Source of the DNA: Mucilaginibacter saanensis
GTDB taxonomy: Bacteria; Bacteroidota; Bacteroidia; Sphingobacteriales; Sphingobacteriaceae
Length of the DNA: 64,000 nucleotides
NCBI RefSeq assembly: GCF_014200575.1
Contig: NZ_JACHBZ010000014.1
Coordinates: 1-64,000, forward strand
Reading direction: 5' to 3'
The notes under the pieces are model-generated. The model was not told where the DNA came from. It ran no database searches and saw only the letters and a program-made list of their open reading frames with translations. This document shows positions 27,684 to 36,522 of the stretch, piece after piece (positions within the stretch are counted from its first letter, which is position 1; each line of letters begins with the position of its first letter). The position numbers were made by a program, and so were the translations under genes.

Positions 27684-29344
27684 TGAAGCGTTATCAGTTT
27701 GTTGCAATAATTAAGGCTTGTTGTATTATGGGTAATAAATATGATGATCTTACCAAATACCGCCAGTTGTTTGATTTTTACAAGGATGGCTTCCTCCGCC
27801 TGTTGATCCATCTCCCCAAAAGGCTCATCAAGTATCAGCATATCAAAGTCATGGTAAAGGGCCCGGGCCAGCATGATTCTCTGGCGCTGGCCACCACTCA
27901 GGTTTTTCCCGTTTTCCCTGATCATTTTATTTAAACCTTCGGCATTTCCGTTCAATAAAGTGTTGAGGCCGCAAAAAGCTATAATGTCCGCTAATTTTTC
28001 ATAATCATACGCTTCGTCACTAAGCGTTATATTTTTCAGCACGGTGTCGTGGATAAAATAGTTTTGCTGTTTTACATAGGCTATTCGTTTCCAATATCCT
28101 TTTCTTGAAGCAACATCAGTCAACCGACCATTGATGATAACATTGCCTGCATCGGGGCTTAAAAATCCCAGAAGCACATTAATCAATGTTGTTTTACCAC
28201 GACCGGATGCGGCTGATATACCGGCAAAATCGCCCCGGGTAACGTTAAAATTAGTATGCTTTAATACCGGCTCACCTTTATACTTAAAATCTACATTGTC
28301 AAATTGTACAGTATCTATATGGGGTATATGCTTATCATCCGCTGTTACGGATCCTTCGTTCACAGCCAGCAGATCGGTCAACGTAAAATCGTATGTTTTT
28401 ATTTGCCCGGCGCTGTTGAGTATTTTAATAATACCGGGAATGATCTTATACGCGGCAGCCATAAAAATACTAACGGTAAGCAAGTCAATCACCGGTCCGC
28501 GGGTTGACCACAGATTAATAGCCACCAGTACAAAAAAACCAAACACCGCAAAAACTTCTACCAGGCGCGACGGAAGTGCCTGCAAGGTTTGCTGAGTGGC
28601 CAGGTTGTTATTTAACTGCTCCTGGTAATTGTAATAGCGGTTGCTTAAAAAGGGGCTCTTATTATATACGTTGCTCTCTACAAAACCTGATAGTGACTCC
28701 TGCAAATGCTGAATGGCTTTTTCGCTGGCCTGTTTAGTATGCATCCTAACCTGCTTTGAGCGTTGTTTGATAAAAAAAGCCAGTACAATAATTGGCGGCA
28801 ACAATAATAGCAGCAACAGCAAAAACAACACCGGCCTATATATGAGTATAGCGCCTACGGTAAACAAAATAAGTATGCTTTGGGAAATAGCCTGTTGAAC
28901 GTTGGTTAATATATAATGGCTAAATTCAATAGGTTGCTGACTGATCTGCCGGATATGAACAGATGAATCAACATTTACGAAACGGGTGTAATCGTCCCTG
29001 AGATAATGCAGAATGTTCTTTTTTGATAAGCGGGAAGCTATGCCGTAAAAAAAGTGGTGCTGAAAGCGTAATATCAGATACCCAAACCAGTTTTTAAGGC
29101 AAAAAAGCAATAAAAACAGGCCTATAAGCAGTAATGAGTTTTTATTAAACCAACCTGCGGGCAATAAAACGGATGCGGATGCAATTGTTTTATTAGCGGT
29201 ATAATAGCCTACAATGAGCAATAACAACCCTAAAAAGGCAATATCAAGCGCGCTGATGAGCAGATCGGCCAGGATAAGCCTGAGCAACCGCGCCCGCTCC
29301 TTTTTATTTAGCAGCGTTAAAATTCCTTTAATAAAATGCTTCAA
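27680..29344 (-). CDS. ABC transporter, fused permease and ATPase (ABCB/MsbA-like half transporter)
   Basis: A 554-residue half transporter. The N-terminal 310 residues hold about six transmembrane helices. The C-terminal ATPase has Walker A in AASGRGKTTLINVLLGF, the signature LSGGQRQRIMLARAL, Walker B DMLILDEPFGEMD and the switch histidine IFITHN. This layout fits lipid-linked oligosaccharide or lipid A-type exporters (MsbA/PglK family). It is co-translated with a GT4 gene, so it may flip a lipid-linked sugar in parallel with the Wzx flippase at 9.1 kb. Confidence 0.88.
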   Translation of the reverse strand: MKHFIKGILTLLNKKERARLLRLILADLLISALDIAFLGLLLLIVGYYTANKTIASASVLLPAGWFNKNSLLLIGLFLLLFCLKNWFGYLILRFQHHFFYGIASRLSKKNILHYLRDDYTRFVNVDSSVHIRQISQQPIEFSHYILTNVQQAISQSILILFTVGAILIYRPVLFLLLLLLLLPPIIVLAFFIKQRSKQVRMHTKQASEKAIQHLQESLSGFVESNVYNKSPFLSNRYYNYQEQLNNNLATQQTLQALPSRLVEVFAVFGFFVLVAINLWSTRGPVIDLLTVSIFMAAAYKIIPGIIKILNSAGQIKTYDFTLTDLLAVNEGSVTADDKHIPHIDTVQFDNVDFKYKGEPVLKHTNFNVTRGDFAGISAASGRGKTTLINVLLGFLSPDAGNVIINGRLTDVASRKGYWKRIAYVKQQNYFIHDTVLKNITLSDEAYDYEKLADIIAFCGLNTLLNGNAEGLNKMIRENGKNLSGGQRQRIMLARALYHDFDMLILDEPFGEMDQQAEEAILVKIKQLAVFGKIIIFITHNTTSLNYCNKLITLQ

Positions 29345-29421
29345 AATACCTTATAAAATAGTGCTATCACGTACTTCATAATTACGGCACATAAAGCATA
29401 ATGGTTGCCAGCCATAAAAAG

Positions 29422-29460
29422 TATAAAGCCCCGGTAAGTTCATCTTACCGGGGCTTTATA
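29422..29460. terminator. Strong rho-independent terminator
   Basis: A perfect 17-base inverted repeat (arm TATAAAGCCCCGGTAAG) with loop TTCAT. It lies 18 bases past the stop of the OmpA-like lipoprotein gene on the minus strand and insulates the ABC transporter operon that follows. Confidence 0.95.
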
Positions 29461-29477
29461 TCAGGATGGGAAAAAGA

Positions 29478-30011
29478 TTATTGATTAACTTTAATCTCAA
29501 CCCTACGATTCAGGACCCTTCCGTCCTCGGTACTGTTATCAGCAACAGGTTTAGTTTCGCCATAACCTTTTACAGTTAAGTTATCACCGCTGATGCCGCT
29601 GTTTACCAGGTATAATTTTACAGAGTTGGCTCTTTCTATAGATAATTCCATGTTACGCTCAGGTGTGCCTTCGGCAGAAGCGTTACCATTCAATACAAAT
29701 TTTACAGTATTATCTTTTTTCATTTCACCAGCTGCCTGATCCAGAGTCTGGTATGAATTTGTTTTTAACACAGCTGAGTTAAACTCAAATTGAATATTGC
29801 TAAAGTTATAGTTAGGTTTTGGAGATGGTGGCGGAGGTGTATCCTTTTTAACAGGTGCGGGCGCCGGAGCTGGCTGAGGCTTTGGGGCATAAGTTTGTTC
29901 CGTTTCAACAGGAGCAGGTTTCTGTGCCAGCTTTTTTGATTTACATGATAATACCGATACGGCTAATAATGCAAGAATTAAGGGAAATAAGGGTGTTTTG
30001 AAAGCTTTCAT
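29478..30011 (-). CDS. OmpA-family lipoprotein (Pal-like)
   Basis: A 177-residue lipoprotein started at the ATG at 30011 (MKAFKTPLFPLILALLAVSV). The frame is open further up to 30191, but this start gives a correct lipobox ending LSC. A proline-rich linker (APKPQPAPAPAPVKKDTPPP) comes next. The OmpA C-terminal domain follows, with IQFEFNSAVLKTNSYQTLDQ, FVLNGNASAEGTPERNMELS and NRRVEIKVNQ. It should sit in the outer membrane and hold peptidoglycan. It is monocistronic with a strong terminator. Confidence 0.9.
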   Translation of the reverse strand: MKAFKTPLFPLILALLAVSVLSCKSKKLAQKPAPVETEQTYAPKPQPAPAPAPVKKDTPPPPSPKPNYNFSNIQFEFNSAVLKTNSYQTLDQAAGEMKKDNTVKFVLNGNASAEGTPERNMELSIERANSVKLYLVNSGISGDNLTVKGYGETKPVADNSTEDGRVLNRRVEIKVNQ

Positions 30012-30341
30012 AGCTAAATTGTGTTTTTTTGTAAACATAAAAAATATTCGCGATTTCAACCTAAATTGAATATAACACATTGATAAATAAACAATATAAC
30101 AGGCATTTTGATTAAAACACCTACCGAAACCTCGTTGTGCTACTCTGGTTACCAAACGGTAAATGTTTGCAGGAAGTATTGAAGCCGGCATTTCGGTTTT
30201 CTGGTTTTTTATTTCATTATTTAAAAATTATTTTATTACGCAATGATAATCAGGTAATTATACGCGAACTTATCCGTAAAACTACTACCGTTATATTTTA
30301 ATGATTTATGTTATTTAGTATACAATCTAAAGCATACGGTC
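30012..30341. promoter_or_regulatory. Divergent intergenic region (OmpA lipoprotein / desaturase)
   Basis: A 330-base AT-rich gap that must carry promoters for the minus-strand lipoprotein and the plus-strand desaturase. The open minus frame between 30012 and 30191 does not look like a protein segment. No convincing operator or RNA element was seen. Confidence 0.4.
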
Positions 30342-31352
30342 ATGAAAAATAACACTCCATTTGAAAGTATCGAAACCCCGGACATCCATTTTCTGCGCAG
30401 GATTGAAGTACTTAAAAAGCATCCGGAAGTAAAAAAACTAATGGGTTATGACCCATGGGCCGCGGTACTTACTATTTTTATTGTTGTGGCACAGGTAAGT
30501 TTTGCGTGGGCTGTAGGTATATGGTTCCCTTCCTTTGGTGCTTACTGGTGGCAAATTATTTTATTGTCATACATTGTAGGTGGTACCATGAACCATTGGG
30601 CGGCTATGGCAGTTCATGAAATGGCGCATAACCTCATGCTTAAAACTCCTGCTCAAAACAAGGCATTATCTATTATTGCCAATATCCCGGTTTTAGTACC
30701 GGGTGCAATTGCATTCAGACGGCACCACATGAAACACCACACTCACCTGGGTATTGAGCAGGTTGATAACGATTTCCCGAGCCACTGGGAGGTTAAAATG
30801 GTGGGCAAATCGGGCATCAAAAAATTTGTATGGTTATTCTTTTATATATTTTTCCTTTTCCTGGTGCGCGGTTTTGATACCAAACCTACGCGATGGGAAT
30901 GGGCTAATATCATTACGCTTATTATCACTGATGCCCTGATCTTTGTTTTCCTCGGGAAAATTGCCATCATTTATCTCTTTCTTTCTACCTTGTGGGGTTT
31001 TAGTCTGCACCCTTCAGCCGGGCATTTTATACATGAGCATTTTGTGTTTCAGGAAGGTCAGGAAACTAACTCTTATTATGGCTGGCTCAACTGGGTTTGC
31101 TTCAATGTAGGTTACCATAATGAGCACCATGACATTATGAATATTCCGGGCAGGCTTTTACCACGTTATTATAAAATAACCAAAGAGTTTTATGAACACC
31201 TGGACTCTACCCACTCATGGACAAGAATGTTTTACGACTTTATTACCAAATCAAATTTAGGGGCTGATAAACGCTACGTGCGTACCGAGCAAATACGCAA
31301 ACAGGGAATAAAAATGGCCGAGGTTTTAAAGGCAAACAAGGAGTTAGTATAA
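30342..31352 (+). CDS. DEGS-like sphingolipid delta-4 desaturase (membrane fatty acid desaturase)
   Basis: A 336-residue membrane di-iron desaturase. Three histidine boxes are complete: HEMAH (92-96), HHMKHH (128-133) and HNEHH (259-263). It resembles eukaryotic dihydroceramide delta-4 desaturase more than bacterial acyl-lipid desaturases: the N-terminal RRIEVLKKHPEVKKLMGYDP matches the DEGS opening, and GYHNEHHDIMNIPGRLLPR followed by a YYKITKEFYEHL helix and SWTRMFYDF matches the DEGS C-terminus. Four or so membrane helices surround the boxes. It would desaturate the long-chain base of ceramide-type lipids, which Sphingobacteriaceae make. The gene stands alone. Confidence 0.88.
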   Translation: MKNNTPFESIETPDIHFLRRIEVLKKHPEVKKLMGYDPWAAVLTIFIVVAQVSFAWAVGIWFPSFGAYWWQIILLSYIVGGTMNHWAAMAVHEMAHNLMLKTPAQNKALSIIANIPVLVPGAIAFRRHHMKHHTHLGIEQVDNDFPSHWEVKMVGKSGIKKFVWLFFYIFFLFLVRGFDTKPTRWEWANIITLIITDALIFVFLGKIAIIYLFLSTLWGFSLHPSAGHFIHEHFVFQEGQETNSYYGWLNWVCFNVGYHNEHHDIMNIPGRLLPRYYKITKEFYEHLDSTHSWTRMFYDFITKSNLGADKRYVRTEQIRKQGIKMAEVLKANKELV

Positions 31353-31387
31353 ATAATATAAATAACTGAAAATAAGATACTTATATA

Positions 31388-32344
31388 TTAGCCTTTTGGC
31401 AAATGAATAGGAATCATTAAAATATTAGGCTGGCCGTTAAATAGGCTTCCGTTTTCACGCTGTAGCTCGCTAAAGTTCAAGGTATGGTTTTTACGGTCCC
31501 TTTTATAAAATCCCACTATGCGCGACGACGAATAATAAAGTGTTTTACCATCGGGTGAAATACATGGCGAAGAATTGCTATCACCATTATTTACCTGGGC
31601 GCTTAATTTTTGAGCCATGGCCCAACCATTTTCCTGCCGGAGGGAGATATAAATATCATTACCGCTCAAAAAAACAAGATACCTTTCATCTGGCGCAATA
31701 AATGGGTCCTGAATTTCGTCAACACCTTTTATAGTAAGCAGTTGTGGACTATCGTAATGGTTACCAAGCCAGTTTGCATAATAACTTTGCATCCCTTTAT
31801 GGCCTTCCCTATCCCGCGAACACCAGTAAAGCGTGCCTTTGTTACTTACGGAAACACCATAATTACTTGAACTATCTATATTGACAGGGTTACTAACGTG
31901 CTGGGGGCTTCCCCATTCACCGTTAGTATGTTGATCAACGTACCAAATGTGGTACTGGCTGTTAAACTTGCTTTGGTCGGCGTTTGCTAAAGGACGATTT
32001 GATATAAAAAACAGTTTTTTACCATCGGGGCTGATAAACGGGTCGGTATCATTCCATTTTCCTGAAAAAGAAGCCACTTGCGGTTCCGTCCAATTATCCC
32101 CCGTGTTTTTGGAAAATACAATTGTCCAGAAAATTGATCCCCTTGAAAAATAAACAGTTTTACCATCAGGCGTAAAAGACGTAGCCCACTCCGTATAAGG
32201 CGATGATACTACATCCGGAGCAAAAACCTGAGCTTTGGCACTGCTATCAATATAATTTGTATTGGTATTTTGTGCTGATGACAAAAAAGGTAAAAGGCAA
32301 AATGTAAAGATCAGCAGCTGCAAACTTTTTAAAATTGCTTTCAT
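31388..32344 (-). CDS. Secreted PD40/TolB-like beta-propeller protein
   Basis: A 318-residue exported protein with a signal peptide (LLIFTFCLLPFLSSAQ). At least three WD40-like PD40 repeats are visible: FTPDGKTVYFSRG, ISPDGKKLFFISNRP and ISPDGKTLYYSSSR, plus IAPDERYLVFLSG. The whole protein would form a single propeller, as in Bacteroidota periplasmic or surface proteins of unknown partner. It is divergent from the GlxA-type regulator. Confidence 0.85.
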   Translation of the reverse strand: MKAILKSLQLLIFTFCLLPFLSSAQNTNTNYIDSSAKAQVFAPDVVSSPYTEWATSFTPDGKTVYFSRGSIFWTIVFSKNTGDNWTEPQVASFSGKWNDTDPFISPDGKKLFFISNRPLANADQSKFNSQYHIWYVDQHTNGEWGSPQHVSNPVNIDSSSNYGVSVSNKGTLYWCSRDREGHKGMQSYYANWLGNHYDSPQLLTIKGVDEIQDPFIAPDERYLVFLSGNDIYISLRQENGWAMAQKLSAQVNNGDSNSSPCISPDGKTLYYSSSRIVGFYKRDRKNHTLNFSELQRENGSLFNGQPNILMIPIHLPKG

Positions 32345-32597
32345 GGTTAATCGTGGTTTATGATTGTTTTACTTTGACAAAAATGATAAGCGATCTGTTA
32401 CGTTTGTTTGAAAAAACATTCTCGTTATTATTAATAAATTGATCAAAATATGATAAATAATTTGTGTTTTTGCCGATGATTGATTTACTTAGTAATAATT
32501 GCGCTACTGTAAAATTAAAGTTACATTGCATAATCAGACCTATACCGATGTTGCTATTTTACAGATAGTTAATGATTAATAAAACCAATTTAATCTT

Positions 32598-33575
32598 ATG
32601 AAACACATATCAATATTGGTTCCCAGGGGGGCTATATTGGGGAGCCTGGAGGGTTCGCGCCAGTTGCTTACCCAAGTTAACCAATTTTTTATGGCTGCCG
32701 GAAAAGAGCCAATTTTTAAGGTAGAATTAATTGGCCTAAGTAAAGAAACCCTGGTTAGCGGAGGCTTATTTACCGTAAACGCCAACAGGCTATTTTCTGA
32801 GGTGCAAAAAACCGATCTGATCATTATTCCAGCCCTTGACGGTGAGATAACTGCCGCCATTGATAACAATAAAAATTTTTTACCCTGGATAATTGAGCAG
32901 TATAATAATGGTGCCGAAATAGCCAGTTTATGCATGGGCGCATTTTTGCTGGCATCAACCGGTTTATTAACCGGTAAAAAGTGCGCTACCCATTGGATGG
33001 CTGCCAACGAGTTCAGAAAAATGTTTCCGGAGGTTACCCTGGTGACCGAAAAGATAATTACTGATGAACAGGGTATTTACTCAAGCGGAGGGGCTTTCTC
33101 CTACCTGAATCTTATTTTGTATCTGATTGAAAAATTTGCCGGGCGTGATATGGCCATTTTAAGCTCCAAAGTATTTGCGATTGAAATGGAGCGTAACAGC
33201 CAGTCGTCATTTATTATTTTCCAGGGGCAAAAAGACCACGCAGACGACCCGATTAAAAAAGCGCAGGAATTTATTGAGAAAAACTACCAGGACAGGATCA
33301 CGGTAGAGCAATTGGCCTCGATGTTTGCGCTTGGCCGCAGAAACCTGGAACGACGATTTAAAAAAGCTACCGCCAATACCGTAGCCGAATACATACAGCG
33401 GGTAAAAATAGAAGCCGCCAAGGTAAGTCTGGAAACCTCGCGTGAAAATGTGAACGAAGTAATGTACAATGTAGGTTACACAGATACCAAAGCTTTCCGG
33501 ACAACATTTAAGCGTATAACCGGCCTGTCGCCTATTGATTACAGAAATAAATACCAGCGTGAATACGCTACATAG
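32598..33575 (+). CDS. GlxA-family AraC-type transcriptional regulator (DJ-1/PfpI sensor domain)
   Basis: A 325-residue regulator. Residues 1-190 form a DJ-1/PfpI domain with the nucleophile-elbow cysteine in SLCMGAFLLAS (C112). Residues about 225-320 form an AraC DNA-binding domain: TVEQLASMFALGRRNLERRF and VNEVMYNVGYTDTKAFRTTF are the two helix-turn-helix units, ending in GLSPIDYRNKY. Members often control small nitrogen-compound or stress genes. Its targets are unknown; the divergent PD40 gene is the closest candidate. Confidence 0.92.
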   Translation: MKHISILVPRGAILGSLEGSRQLLTQVNQFFMAAGKEPIFKVELIGLSKETLVSGGLFTVNANRLFSEVQKTDLIIIPALDGEITAAIDNNKNFLPWIIEQYNNGAEIASLCMGAFLLASTGLLTGKKCATHWMAANEFRKMFPEVTLVTEKIITDEQGIYSSGGAFSYLNLILYLIEKFAGRDMAILSSKVFAIEMERNSQSSFIIFQGQKDHADDPIKKAQEFIEKNYQDRITVEQLASMFALGRRNLERRFKKATANTVAEYIQRVKIEAAKVSLETSRENVNEVMYNVGYTDTKAFRTTFKRITGLSPIDYRNKYQREYAT

Positions 33576-33598
33576 TACGGTATCATATTTACAAGTTT

Positions 33599-33640
33599 AA
33601 CTCTTATTACGGATGAATACCGCATACGTGATAAAGAGTT
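33599..33640. terminator. Possible terminator hairpin between convergent genes
   Basis: Arms AACTCTTATTAC and GTGATAAAGAGTT pair imperfectly, with an inner CGG/CCG pairing. It lies 24 bases past the GlxA-type stop and before the end of the convergent P460-like gene. There is no clear T-run. Confidence 0.4.
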
Positions 33641-33687
33641 AAACAATAATCTATCGGCAGAAAACCCCGAAATTTATCGGCCGTCTT

Positions 33688-34173
33688 TTATGGCATTACC
33701 GAAGGCTTTTGGGCAAAAATATATTTTATCCTCGCCTTTTGGCCCAACGTATCGGTATTGATAGCCAGTTGCCGCCCTTCAAATTTCTGATAACTTATGG
33801 TAGTGCCGTTGTCTGTATTTGAATGAGCAGTTTTAACCACTTCAATTGATTGCAGGTCGCCGGGTATGCGTGCTCCAAACCACCTGTCGTCCTCTTGTTG
33901 CTTCCAGGTAACCAACGTTAGGTTTTCGCCCGCAGGGTAACTTGTTCCACAAGCTATAGCCGTTTTTAGCGCCAGGTCATTACCATATAAGGTAGACATG
34001 GTTTTATTTTTTCTGTTGAATGACGAGGTAATCACTTTTAAACCCGCTTTGCTAAAATTAAAAGAGGCAGGGATAGCCGCTTTTTTATTTAAAAGATCTT
34101 CGCTCGGTGTATGTTCGGTACAGGCAGATAACATTAAAACGATAGCTGCCAATAATATATAATGCATTTTCAT
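33688..34173 (-). CDS. Cytochrome P460-like lipoprotein lacking a haem motif
   Basis: A 161-residue lipoprotein (signal ending LMLSAC). TMSTLYGNDLALKTA and NLTLVTWKQQEDDRWFGARI align by eye with TMRVIFGNPVAIKAI and the NGTIFAKVAWDQ segment of the P460 domain encoded just upstream. No CxxCH is present, so it appears to be a P460-fold protein without covalent haem. It starts 16 bases past the haem gene and is certainly co-transcribed. It may be a partner or a degenerate paralogue. Confidence 0.6.
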   Translation of the reverse strand: MKMHYILLAAIVLMLSACTEHTPSEDLLNKKAAIPASFNFSKAGLKVITSSFNRKNKTMSTLYGNDLALKTAIACGTSYPAGENLTLVTWKQQEDDRWFGARIPGDLQSIEVVKTAHSNTDNGTTISYQKFEGRQLAINTDTLGQKARIKYIFAQKPSVMP

Positions 34174-34188
34174 GATCAGGTAGTTTTA

Positions 34189-35151
34189 TTAATGTTCAAT
34201 TGGTGAAGTGAAAACAAAATCAGTATTACTCAATGGTTTATGGCAGCTAACGCATTCTGTCGTAAACATTACAGTTTTACCATAAGGCACCAGTTTATCT
34301 GTTTTAAAGCGCGCCCAACCCCATCCGGCAGTTGCTGCATACTTTTTATCGTCCTTAATCATATATTCCACCTGTTTAAAAGCACCGGCATGCACGTTGC
34401 TGTCTTTATCCTCTACCTGATCCCAGGCTACCTTGGCAAATATGGTTCCATTAGGCCATGGGTTAATATGATGATCATGAATTGCTTTTATAGCAACCGG
34501 GTTACCAAAAATTACCCGCATGGTGCCATTATCAAAGCGTTCAGTACTGCTAATGGTTTCCCAGTTTTTGTAATCCGGAATATAAGTTACGCCGTTTAAA
34601 GCTGTTGGCAGCTTCCCTATAGTTGTTTGAGCCTTTTGCCAGTGCTCATACTGTTTGTTGGCAGCATTTATTTTGATAGTATCACCCGGCTTAGTAGCCG
34701 ACGACATGGAAGCAACATATTTTTTTAATACATCCAGGTCGTTTTTTGAAATAGCAGCAGATGGATGAACCAGCTCATAATCTTTTATGGGCATGGCACC
34801 TGCGGCAATCTGGTTAACAGCTTCCCAAAGGATCCCCTTTTGATCGGCAGGGGCCAAATTTTTCCAATTAGAAAAATTCAAATGCTTGCGGCCGCTATTT
34901 ACGTGATTGGCCACACGCCAGTAAACAGGCGAAATCTGACCATACCAGCGCAGGTTTGTTTGGTTGGAATGGCAATCGTAACAAGCGCGGACAAGGATAC
35001 TTTTTACCTGGGCCGGAGCTTCTATATCTCCTTTTACCGGTGGACGGGTAATCTCGGGCCTGATACATTGGATCGCTAAAAAGCCGATGAATAAAATACC
35101 GGCAACAATCAGGATTTTTCGATTTGGTTTTTGGATGTGCTGCGCATTCAT
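34189..35151 (-). CDS. Haem-binding domain plus cytochrome P460 protein
   Basis: A membrane-anchored c-type haem protein of about 320 residues. I prefer the ATG at 35151 (MNAQHIQKPNRKIL), giving an N-terminal membrane anchor (ILIVAGILFIGFLAIQ); an in-frame ATG lies at 35169. The haem-binding domain carries RACYDCHSNQT (CxxCH) and the P460 domain WETISSTERFDNGTMRVIFG with TTECVSCHKP (second CxxCH). It would work in the periplasm in electron transfer or detoxification; P460 proteins elsewhere oxidise hydroxylamine-type compounds, but no nitrogen genes are nearby. Confidence 0.85.
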   Translation of the reverse strand: MNAQHIQKPNRKILIVAGILFIGFLAIQCIRPEITRPPVKGDIEAPAQVKSILVRACYDCHSNQTNLRWYGQISPVYWRVANHVNSGRKHLNFSNWKNLAPADQKGILWEAVNQIAAGAMPIKDYELVHPSAAISKNDLDVLKKYVASMSSATKPGDTIKINAANKQYEHWQKAQTTIGKLPTALNGVTYIPDYKNWETISSTERFDNGTMRVIFGNPVAIKAIHDHHINPWPNGTIFAKVAWDQVEDKDSNVHAGAFKQVEYMIKDDKKYAATAGWGWARFKTDKLVPYGKTVMFTTECVSCHKPLSNTDFVFTSPIEH

Positions 35152-35243
35152 GTTATATATTTTATACACAAAGCTGCTTAATTATAAGCGTTTACCCATT
35201 AAATCAAGGCTCAAATAGACAAATAAACCCCTCAACCGGTCAA

Positions 35244-35288
35244 TTTTAAAGCCGGATTAGAAATTAGCTTCCCCACCCGGCTTTAAAA
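35244..35288. terminator. Terminator hairpin at the end of the eCIS gene train
   Basis: Perfect 12-base arms TTTTAAAGCCGG / CCGGCTTTAAAA around a 21-base loop, 20 bases past the stop of the last minus-strand eCIS-region gene. It separates the cluster from the haem/P460 unit. Confidence 0.7.
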
Positions 35289-35307
35289 TTTAATTCCGTA
35301 CGCTGTT

Positions 35308-36492
35308 TTACCCGGCGTCGCTGGTCTTATCCAATTCCAATTCAAAGGATTTATTGGCATCATTAACCTCAATATCTTTACTTGCGGCAAGGTTAATAAT
35401 GGTATCCCCGCTTTTTGATGCCATGGTGGCCTGCAAGTTGTATTTACCAAAAGGCACCTTGGCCGCGTTAAAAATAGCGCCCTGATCATCCACTGGCTTT
35501 GTTAATGTTATAGCATCACCGGTTTGAGGTTTTAACGTAACAATAGCCGAGTTAAAGCCGCCATCTATAACATCGGCTCCCTGGGCCGATAAGGCTGCCG
35601 CTAACTGAAGCTCAACAGTTATATCAGCATTTTTTTGATCAGCAGGCGGGTTGTCTGCAGTTGGGGTGCCTGTGGTTGGCTTATCCTTTGAGCCTAAAGG
35701 CAAAACAAGTTCTTTAAGCTGATCAATGAATTTAATTACCCTGCCAGAAAAAAATCCAGATATAAATGAAAACAGTATCAAACCTTTCCCCATGCTAATA
35801 TCGGTCATTTTATTACCGCTACTGCTCAACATATCATATCCAAGTACCAAAACTAAGGCACAAACCGGGGCATAAAACAGTTTAGATACCTGCCCTGAGA
35901 TTTCGGAGCTATCAAATGCCCCAACGCCTGCTGTATCAAGTATACCCGTATCATCATCGCCAATCTGTTTTAACTGCTGCCGGTTTGCCAGGCTCACATA
36001 ATAAATTAAACTTACCAATACCCCAATAAGCGACCAGTACAATACCTCTACATAGCTACCCGGGCCAACAAACCAGAAAAAATCTTTTACGATAACCTCC
36101 TTGGTGTTCAAATAGGTTTTTACGTCCTTATTATTCAGATCAACCAGTAAGCCATCCATCTCCTTTAAGCAACATTCATCTATCTGGCAGCCAAACTCGC
36201 TCGTTAAAAAATTGAACAATGCCTTGTCCCGCTCTCCCCTTGTTTTAACAATGGCAACTTTTAGCTTCACTTTATCTTTTAATAAAGGGTTAAAAACAGA
36301 ATCCGGATCGGGATAAACCGCCAGTACATTATCAATATTCAACAACTGATTACTATCCAGCTTTTTATGATCGGTGCCCTTATAGCAACTGTGAGCCCAC
36401 AAATACGACACTCCTACTATAACAAGGATTACACACAGGGTTAGCAGCCAACCGGCGCCGCTCCAGATTTTTGCTTTAAAAAATGCGAACAT
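35308..36492 (-). CDS. Unknown multi-pass membrane protein with C-terminal beta domain, last gene of the eCIS cluster
   Basis: A 394-residue protein I do not recognise. Hydrophobic segments lie at about 12-33, 150-172, 213-232 and 240-262. The first two flank a roughly 115-residue soluble domain with cysteines (FGCQIDECC). After a Pro/Thr/Asp linker (about 275-295) the C-terminal 100 residues look like a carboxypeptidase-regulatory-type beta sandwich (VPFGKYNLQATMASK). It is 30 bases downstream of the amidase gene and before the cluster terminator. It may be an immunity protein, membrane sensor, or release factor for the particle; position is the only evidence. Confidence 0.55.
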   Translation of the reverse strand: MFAFFKAKIWSGAGWLLTLCVILVIVGVSYLWAHSCYKGTDHKKLDSNQLLNIDNVLAVYPDPDSVFNPLLKDKVKLKVAIVKTRGERDKALFNFLTSEFGCQIDECCLKEMDGLLVDLNNKDVKTYLNTKEVIVKDFFWFVGPGSYVEVLYWSLIGVLVSLIYYVSLANRQQLKQIGDDDTGILDTAGVGAFDSSEISGQVSKLFYAPVCALVLVLGYDMLSSSGNKMTDISMGKGLILFSFISGFFSGRVIKFIDQLKELVLPLGSKDKPTTGTPTADNPPADQKNADITVELQLAAALSAQGADVIDGGFNSAIVTLKPQTGDAITLTKPVDDQGAIFNAAKVPFGKYNLQATMASKSGDTIINLAASKDIEVNDANKSFELELDKTSDAG

Positions 36493-36522
36493 GGCTAATT
36501 TATGTTTAGGTTAAAAAATAGG

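Noticed and set aside
28131..28595. Plus-strand ORF of 154 codons inside the ABC transporter gene
   Set aside because: Shadow frame antisense to a well-supported ATPase domain.
30012..30191. 60-residue N-terminal extension of the OmpA lipoprotein frame
   Set aside because: Would bury the lipoprotein signal; the ATG at 30011 gives a correct lipobox.
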